64,000 bases of DNA from Bugulina stolonifera (taxonomy: Eukaryota; Bryozoa; Gymnolaemata; Cheilostomatida; Bugulidae): positions 6,892,501 through 6,956,500 of the forward strand of contig OW285190.1 in assembly GCA_935421135.1 (NCBI GenBank). The letters run 5' to 3'. The notes beneath the pieces are model-generated. The model worked only from the letters and a program-made list of their open reading frames with translations. It was not told the origin of the DNA and searched no databases. Positions 60,364 to 64,000 of this stretch are shown here, one piece after another. The translations under genes were made by a program, and so were the position numbers. How positions within the stretch are numbered: the first letter of the stretch is position 1; the number at the start of each line of letters is the position of its first letter.

Positions 60364-61843
60364 TATTCTCAGCTTACATTCAACATCCATGTAATACAAC
60401 ATGATGTGATGAGGCATATATTATTAAATCGGTACAGGCCCATTCTTTTCTGTGAATGATCATATTTTGGCAAACACATATTACATGTAAAATTTACTAA
60501 TGGCAAGGAGTAAATGGGGAAGGAGGCTCGTCTTTGAAAACCTGTATATACAATGTATGTTACAATGGGCTTCCGGTGTTCGATGTGCACCTTGGGTACT
60601 TGAAAACTTTGTGTCAAGATTGTAAGAGCTATTCAAAAATAGTAAAAGTAATAAATAAACATACTAAGCTTTCAATTACCTCAATACAAACCACTTCAAA
60701 GTCTCCTCAATTAGAATTATTATTGTATAAAGTCTGTCTTCGGGTGAAAAATCTGCGCTCTGAGCACATGTCTACACCTTGTGAGCGTAACAACTGTGAT
60801 CAACACACCATAATTTATTTACATAATTATAGAATCAAACTTGCTGAAGTTGGTAGGCTATAAGTAGAAATAAAATTTTAACAATTTCATAATAAGTAAA
60901 CTACAATAAAGTTCAAATTCCCGGAAAACAAGCTAAATTTGTGTGACACTTTTCTCTCCCTATGAGTTTGTGTTAGCCAACATCTAATGCTAAAGTATTA
61001 GCTGAGTTTCTAGTAAAGTTGGTAGGCTGATAATTGAGCTACTGCAACAGCCCCTATTAAAGTAAAATAATGTTATAAAACCTAGGTTACTTCACATAAG
61101 TTTGTCATTGTAGGAAAGTATTAACAATGTGATTGGCTACAATCACAGTGACATATTTAGCGCTAAATCCACTATCACAATAATATTAGTGACATTTGTG
61201 GTGAAGTTGTCCACTCTCTGCAGTAAACATTCAGCGACTCAACTAAACACATTTAGACACCGAGGTCAACATTGAACACACATTTCTCAAAGACGAGCCT
61301 CTTCTACCTACTCCTTGCTAATAGCATTAATTGAGGACAATTTTTCAAAATTGTTACAAAAACGGCTCCAGCACCACAATTTTGAAGACTATAAGAAAAC
61401 GATACCAAACAAACCGGTAGTTTTTCCTTTTAATCAGTTGTATTTCCTCAGCCGCATTAGTGGCTATTGTATCTTGCTCTTTAACAGTTCTATATACACG
61501 TTTCCGTTTTACGGAGTTGATCATAGTAGGCTGACAGATAACTCCTTTGGTGAAGCGTTGCCCATATTATAATGTATCCGTCAACATTTGTTTGGAAATG
61601 CATATTCCCAGCTGGTCATGAGCTACTGTGCACTTGTTAAACAGTGGAGCCAGTTAATTGATCATTGTTTTGCACGAGACTTGTTGCTATTGGTATAAAA
61701 TAAACTAAATGTGCCTTTTTTAATTGGCAGAGGCAACACTATTTTGCAGGCCCATGATGTGCAAACTTTGTTCACTGGTGATGACTTCTTGGGAATTCAT
61801 TTGATGTATAAATGGTCATAGCAATCTTTCTACTCAAGGGTTC
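60364..61843. other. Intergenic with an 0.8-kb inverted-repeat element
   Basis: Arms containing GGCAAGGAGTA and AGGCTCGTCTTTG (about 60499-60540) are mirrored at about 61283-61324 (CAAAGACGAGCCT and TACTCCTTGC). They enclose about 740 bp without a recognisable gene and probably mark a non-autonomous transposon; exact ends are unclear. No gene follows up to the gypsy LTR. Confidence 0.55.
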
Positions 61844-61998
61844 TGTTGTATATTTATATCATTTAGAAAGACTTCTATATTTGCAACCTATACATTCTAG
61901 CTCTATCTCAAAACTAAATCTTACATGTACATAGCTTTCAACAGGTAAGCTTTCTAGCTATACAAGGGAAGACAACTTAATACATTAATAATACAACA
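61844..61998 (-). repeat. Gypsy 3' LTR, 155 bp
   Basis: On the minus strand it begins TGTTGTATTATTAATG directly after the purine tract AGAAGGGAGA and ends ATATACAACA. The terminal inverted repeat TGTTGTAT/ATACAACA defines both edges. The partner LTR is beyond the right edge, so identity and target duplication cannot be tested. Confidence 0.7.
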
Positions 61999-62148
61999 TC
62001 TCCCTTCTAGGTTTTCAAGCATAATTAAGTTATAAATAACAATGAACAATGATATCAACATTTCAGTATCTCTGCAATTTACATTGTCACTATCATTAGA
62101 ACATTTCAGCAATTCTGCAATATAAATTGTCACTATCATTGGAACCTT

Positions 62149-64000
62149 CTAATACCTCTCTACGCTACCATTGGTACCTTCTAATGCCTCTCTACGTGAG
62201 ACTGATCTTGTTACTCTTCTTGGCATTACTGCAACATCTGATCGGTTCCTTATTAGTTCACCTCCTCTCTCCGTTTCCATCATAACCCTACGGCTCATGT
62301 CATCTGAAGGATACTTTACCCTGCCCTGCTGCTTAGAGACACGGTCTTTCACCTCATCACCTTCCATCAGCGGTGGTAGTTCTTTGACCTTATTTGTATC
62401 ATGGTCCGATTTCATTCTCCGTTTATATTGATCATTAGCAGACCTGAATAGCTCATGGTCTGGCATCTTCGGTATCAGGTCGTCAGGATGGGTTACTACA
62501 GTAGTCCTCAGTTTTCTTCCCATTAGTAACTCGGATGGTGAGTACAGGCCAAACTGAGGGGAAGCTCTATAAGCTAACAGTGCCAAGTACGGGTCTTCTT
62601 CTTTTAGCAGCATCTTCTTCACAGTCTGGACTGCTTCTTCTGCAGCTCCATTAGCTCGATGATAATGAGGACTGCTGGTGACATGAGTGAATCCGTAGTC
62701 CTTAGCAAAACTTCTAAATTCTTCACTGGCATATTGTGGTCCATTGTCTGACAGAAGAAGCTCTGGAATGCCATGCCTCGAGAACATCGACTTTAAGTGT
62801 GTAATGACTTTCCTTGAAGAATAGTCAGATTTACCTAGCAAAGCTAATTCAGGGTATCTCGAGTAGTAATCTATAACCACCAAATACATCTCTCTTCTAA
62901 AGTTGAGCAGGTCTGTCCCCAGCATCTGCCATGGCCTGTCTGGTGTGGCACTTGGTCTCAGAGGCTCCATTGTTCGATTGGCATGTGTGGCGCACTCTTT
63001 GCATGTTTTTACCATCTCCTCAATAGCTTTAGACATATTGGGCCACCAAAGGCTGTTCCTGGCTCGTGCCTGGCATTTCGTGATTCCTAGGTGCCCCCTG
63101 TGTAAATCGTGCAGTGTCTGACTTCTCTGTGATAATGGTATTACTAACCTGCTACCAAGCATTAGAAATCCCTTATTCATAGTGAGCAGGCCCATCCTGT
63201 CAAAATAGGGCTTCAAAAGGACATCCTCAGAAGAAAGATAGGCTGGCCACCCACCTTCTACAAACTTGATTACGCGTGACAATACCTCATCTGCTCTTTG
63301 GTCGCTTTTCAAACATTCTAAGCGTTGATCTGAACCATTTGGTTTTACTAGCTCTTCCATATAGTGCTCTATCTCTTCAATCCTTGCTATATCACTTTTC
63401 TCCGGTTCTCCAACCGTATATCTTGACAGTGCATCAGCAGAAACATTCTTTGAGCCACTCACATGATGCATGGAATATTGGAATCTCTGAAGACGTAGCT
63501 TGAAGCCCTGGATCCGTGGTGGTAGTTTGTCTAGAAACTTGTTTCCAAAGAGTGTTACCAAAGGTTTATGGTCTGTCTCTATTAGCACATTCTTCATACC
63601 TAATATATATTGGGAAAACTTCTCCATAGCCCAGCAAACTCCCAGACTCTCCTTCTCTATAGCAGCATATCGTTGCTCCGTTTCGGTCAGTGAGCGACTT
63701 GCAGCTGCTACCAAGCGCCGTGTACCGTCTGGCTGAATCTGGCTCAGTGTTGCACCCAGCCCAAAGTTGCTGGCATCACTTGTAACAATTGTTTCTCTAT
63801 CCACATTGTATGTGGCCAACACTGGAGCGTTTTTAAATACCTTCTTGACTGTAGCAAAAGCTTTTTCCTGCTCCGTACCCCACAGCCAAGGTACATCTTT
63901 ACCTAACAACGACCTCAGGGGCGCTGTGGTATCTGCTAGTTCACTAGAGAACTTTGCATATTGGTTGGCAAAACCAAGAAAGCTCCGACTGCTGGGACAT
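62149..64000 (-). mobile_element. Ty3/gypsy pol fragment, cut by the window edge
   Basis: The frame stays open to the right edge and ends at 62149, giving at least 616 residues. In order it shows the end of the RT (thumb and connection), RNase H (TSDASNFGLGATL, AIEKESLGV, TDHKPL) and integrase. The integrase has an HHCC module (HRGHLGITKCQ...CKECATH) and a D,D,E core (GTDLL, LLSDNGPQYAS, NGAAEEAV), then a C-terminal region with SPSELLMGR. RT-RNaseH before integrase defines Ty3/gypsy. No internal stop is present, so this 3' half is intact. gag, protease and most of RT lie outside the window. Confidence 0.92.

Noticed and set aside
62171..63736. Plus-strand frames opposite the gypsy pol
   Set aside because: Shadows of the minus-strand polyprotein.

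Overview
This window is nuclear DNA from an animal. Every real gene is split by spliceosomal GT-AG introns, and the protein set (a mucin-type GALNT, a SBSPON-like matrix protein with SMB and TSP1 domains, mitochondrial UQCRC2, nucleolin-like proteins, KH-domain proteins) is metazoan. The AT-rich background, the many TGTACATGTA-type stretches and the dense load of small DNA transposons suggest a marine invertebrate (sponge, mollusc or similar). I cannot fix the phylum from the sequence.

Layout. 1-8.4 kb: the left copy of a tandemly duplicated KH-domain gene, broken by two 1-nt insertions, with a full-length and apparently very young Ty1/copia retrotransposon (834-5282, identical LTRs) in one intron. 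8.4-14.2 kb: repeats, including a 3.6-kb hAT-type element with an exact 8-bp target duplication and a foldback element. 14.2-18.3 kb: the intact right copy of the KH gene (11 exons, 385 aa, N-terminal membrane anchor plus three KH domains). 20.2-25.5 kb: a four-exon SBSPON-like gene with a TATA box. 27.4-27.8 kb: a small cysteine-rich single-pass membrane protein on the minus strand. 29.9-42.6 kb: a polypeptide N-acetylgalactosaminyltransferase on the plus strand, with a duplicated, probably mutually exclusive exon 4. Its exon 9 lies between two minisatellites that repeat its own 3' and 5' splice sites. 43.0-47.6 kb: UQCRC2 on the minus strand (9 exons, 446 aa), convergent with GALNT. 48.7-49.3 kb: two terminal exons of an unidentified minus-strand gene. 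51.5-55.1 kb: a nucleolin-like gene with two RRMs, an RGG tail and two CCHC zinc knuckles. 56.0-60.4 kb: a truncated paralog of it with one RRM. 61.8-64.0 kb: the 3' half of a Ty3/gypsy element running off the right edge.

The genes do not form one pathway; this is ordinary mixed-function euchromatin. What stands out is how repeats and gene structure interact: splice-site minisatellites, a TA-flanked MITE between two alternative exons, a retrotransposon whose empty site survives in the neighbouring gene copy, and nested MITEs. Exon boundaries were called by eye from GT-AG sites and reading-frame phase. In each complete gene model the exon lengths sum to a multiple of three.
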